44,978 nucleotides of DNA from Prosthecobacter sp. (GTDB lineage Bacteria > Verrucomicrobiota > Verrucomicrobiia > Verrucomicrobiales > Verrucomicrobiaceae). Below the pieces are notes generated by a model, which had not been told where the DNA came from, searched no databases, and saw nothing but the letters and a program-made list of their open reading frames with translations. The DNA is taken from assembly GCF_020439865.1 (NCBI RefSeq), contig NZ_JAGRPF010000080.1, positions 1 through 44,978 of the forward strand, in the 5' to 3' direction. The position numbers and the translations under genes are program-made. Shown here one piece after another: positions 43,517 through 44,978 of this stretch (position 1 is the first letter of the stretch; each line of letters begins with the position of its first letter).

Positions 43517-43543
43517 TGACGCATTTCGCCTACTCTTTGTCGT
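43517..43543 (+). promoter_or_regulatory. tandem AraC-type operator 5 (beta-helix protein gene)
   Basis: TGACGCATTTC at 43517-43527 and TTTGTCGT at 43536-43543, cores 21 bp apart with one mismatch (A for T) in the distal core. The box starts 43 bases before ATG 43579. Confidence 0.78.
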
Positions 43544-43566
43544 GGAGTTGGAGCGGCCCGGGCTGT

Positions 43567-43572
43567 TATGAT
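43567..43572 (+). promoter_or_regulatory. -10 box TATGAT for the beta-helix protein gene
   Basis: TATGAT at -12 to -7 from the A of ATG 43579 and 31 bases after the start of the TTTGTCGT box, the same geometry as at 25177. Predicts a leaderless transcript. Confidence 0.6.
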
Positions 43573-43578
43573 CGAGGC

Positions 43579-44978
43579 ATGAAGTCCCTGCTCGCGCTTT
43601 TCATTTTCGCCGCCACCACGTTCGCCGACGACTCGGCCAGGCTCATCGCGTTGTTCGCCAAAGAGGGTGTCGTGACCATTCCGGCCGGGGATTATCACCT
43701 GGATGGCACAACGCCGATTCCGCTGCGGTCCAACACGACCGTCATGGCGCATGGCGCGCGGTTCATCCTGCCGGACACACTGCCGGAGAAGGCTCGTGTG
43801 GTGCTCTTTTCAGGCGAAAACATCGCACACTTCGCGTGGTATGGTGGGGAGTTCGTCGGCCATGTATTTAATCCGGCGCAGAAGGAAAACTCATGGGAAC
43901 CGAACGCAAACACGAAGGGCATCGAGATTACGACGACGATCGAAGGCGGCACGCATGACATTTTGTTTCGCGATGTGAAGTCGAACGGCATGGCCGCGGC
44001 GGTGATCGGTGTGCACGGCCAGTACGGCAAGAAGAGCGAGGCCGATGTCGAGTTCTACGCCGAGCGTGTTGCGGTGGAAAGCTGCACGCTGCTGCGCAGC
44101 GGGAAGTTCATGTGGGACTACGGCTACCTGTGGCAGATCATGACGTTTCCGGAGGCGTATGAACCATGGGAGGTGGAACGTGCGAAGAAGTATTTCCGGA
44201 CCGACCTCATGCGCGAGGTCACGATGCGAAGCGGCGATGACCGCGTGAAGCTCGACAACACCGTCCGCCCCATCGCCGTGAGCCAGACAGACGACCCGAA
44301 GGAGGCGCTGACCTTCATGGGAGCGGGTATGCCAAAAAACATCGTGCGCGGCCTGCAATACTTCGTCATCGAAGCCACGCCGGAGTTCATCAAGATCGCC
44401 GACAAGCCCGGTGGCGAGCCGATTCAGTTCGAGAACGATGGCAGCGGCCAACTCGCCTTCAACATCAGCGGCACTTACCTCGGCGCGTATTCGCCGACAG
44501 GCGCCGGACCGGGCAAGGGGGCGTTCGACATCGTCGGTGCGCGCGATGTGCGTGTCACCGGCTGCCAGTTGAACGCCATCGGCGATACGATGCACATCCA
44601 GCGCTGCAAGAACATCATCTTTGCAAACAACCACATCCTCGGCAGCCGCATGGGCGCGTTCTTCCTCGCCGAGTTCTGCCAGAACGCCACGATCACCGGC
44701 AATCTCGTCGATGGCACCAACGGATCGCGTGTGGTGAGCGTGGAAAAGAGCTGCACGGATGTGACGATGACCGGCAACACCTTCCGCAACGGCGGGCGCG
44801 GCGCGTGGATCAACCAGCCAGTCAATTTCGTGATGACCGGTAACGTCTTCGTCAACAACACCACCAAAAACGAACCCGACATGCGCCGCGGCCGCATCGC
44901 GTATCGCACCGCCAAGCCCAGCACGTTCCCCGAGCTTTACTTCACCATCTACGAGCCGGACGCGACCTACGGTCCGAT
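43579..44978 (+). CDS. exported right-handed beta-helix protein, C-terminus outside the window
   Basis: The frame is open from ATG 43579 to the window end, 466 codons without a stop. A signal peptide (MKSLLALFIFAATTFA) is followed by LIALFAKEGVVTIPAGDYHL, the standard cap of pectate-lyase-like parallel beta-helices. Later turns show the regular pattern of short strands ending in Asn/Gly ladders: DVRVTGCQLNAIGDTMHIQRC, NIIFANNHILGSRMGAFF, NATITGNLVDG, DVTMTGNTF, NFVMTGNVFVNN. Such proteins include polysaccharide lyases, epimerases and hydrolases; no catalytic set is assignable. It has its own operator 5 and a -10 giving a leaderless transcript, so it is probably an AraC-regulated polysaccharide-active protein. 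Confidence 0.88.
   Translation, partial: MKSLLALFIFAATTFADDSARLIALFAKEGVVTIPAGDYHLDGTTPIPLRSNTTVMAHGARFILPDTLPEKARVVLFSGENIAHFAWYGGEFVGHVFNPAQKENSWEPNANTKGIEITTTIEGGTHDILFRDVKSNGMAAAVIGVHGQYGKKSEADVEFYAERVAVESCTLLRSGKFMWDYGYLWQIMTFPEAYEPWEVERAKKYFRTDLMREVTMRSGDDRVKLDNTVRPIAVSQTDDPKEALTFMGAGMPKNIVRGLQYFVIEATPEFIKIADKPGGEPIQFENDGSGQLAFNISGTYLGAYSPTGAGPGKGAFDIVGARDVRVTGCQLNAIGDTMHIQRCKNIIFANNHILGSRMGAFFLAEFCQNATITGNLVDGTNGSRVVSVEKSCTDVTMTGNTFRNGGRGAWINQPVNFVMTGNVFVNNTTKNEPDMRRGRIAYRTAKPSTFPELYFTIYEPDATYGP

Overview
The window reads as a chromosomal segment of a GC-rich bacterium of the Planctomycetes-Verrucomicrobia-Chlamydiae group, most likely a Verrucomicrobium (Prosthecobacter-like). This rests on gene content: a DUF1549/DUF1553 plus DUF1501 pair, a propeller-HEAT-heme protein of the Pirellula/Verrucomicrobium type, an ECF sigma factor of the Rhodopirellula/Verrucomicrobium type with a FecR-like partner, a PEP-CTERM protein, six formylglycine-type sulfatases, and FAD oxidoreductases with Tat or SLH features. 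It is nearly all coding. I see no rRNA, tRNA, CRISPR array, transposase or phage gene, and no gap over 300 bases. Most start codons follow an A/C-rich leader with no Shine-Dalgarno box.

Layout. 1-3.8 kb: end of an esterase, a lysine-rich coiled-coil protein, a heme-binding repeat protein, then a PAS-AraC regulator divergent from a 3-keto-gulonate-6-phosphate-decarboxylase-like enzyme. 3.8-7.2 kb (minus strand): a pdxA - osmC - DUF1537 kinase - exported propeller operon, probably for four-carbon sugar acids. 7.4-18.5 kb (minus): two sulfatases, a PEP-CTERM protein, a large heme protein, a PliG-PliI lysozyme-inhibitor fusion, a small exported protein, and an ECF sigma/FecR pair. 18.5-21 kb (minus): an acetylesterase-sulfatase pair. 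21-32 kb (plus): a zinc alcohol dehydrogenase, a jelly-roll protein, an FAD oxidoreductase cut by one amber codon, and a tight operon of FAD oxidoreductase, SDR, sulfatase, TIM-barrel isomerase, esterase and MFS transporter. 32-33 kb: a lower-GC DUF2971 gene. 33-45 kb (plus): a lectin-esterase-lactonase protein, two sulfatases, an esterase, DUF1549/1553 and DUF1501 proteins, and a beta-helix protein that leaves the window.

Two regulatory circuits emerge from the non-coding DNA. (1) Five plus-strand sites carry TGTCGCATTTC and TTTGTCGT with their TGTCG cores exactly 21 bp apart, the geometry of an AraC-type operator. They precede the decarboxylase, the dehydrogenase, the FAD-oxidoreductase operon, the lectin-esterase-lactonase and the beta-helix gene. 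In three the start codon lies exactly 43 bases after the TTTGTCGT box, and in two of these a TATGNT -10 sits at -12 from the ATG, implying leaderless activated transcripts. The first site covers the start codon of the PAS-AraC gene, the obvious candidate regulator. (2) Five minus-strand sites between 9.6 and 18.5 kb carry GGCAA(A/G) and CGGCAGTG exactly 18 bp apart, each upstream of a gene. One lies just upstream of the ECF sigma gene, suggesting this is the promoter that sigma factor recognises.

Together the window looks like a polysaccharide or sugar-acid utilisation region (desulfation, deacetylation, oxidation, isomerisation, uptake) organised as a dispersed AraC-controlled regulon without SusC/SusD, beside an extracytoplasmic sigma regulon of exported proteins. 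The substrate cannot be named from sequence alone.
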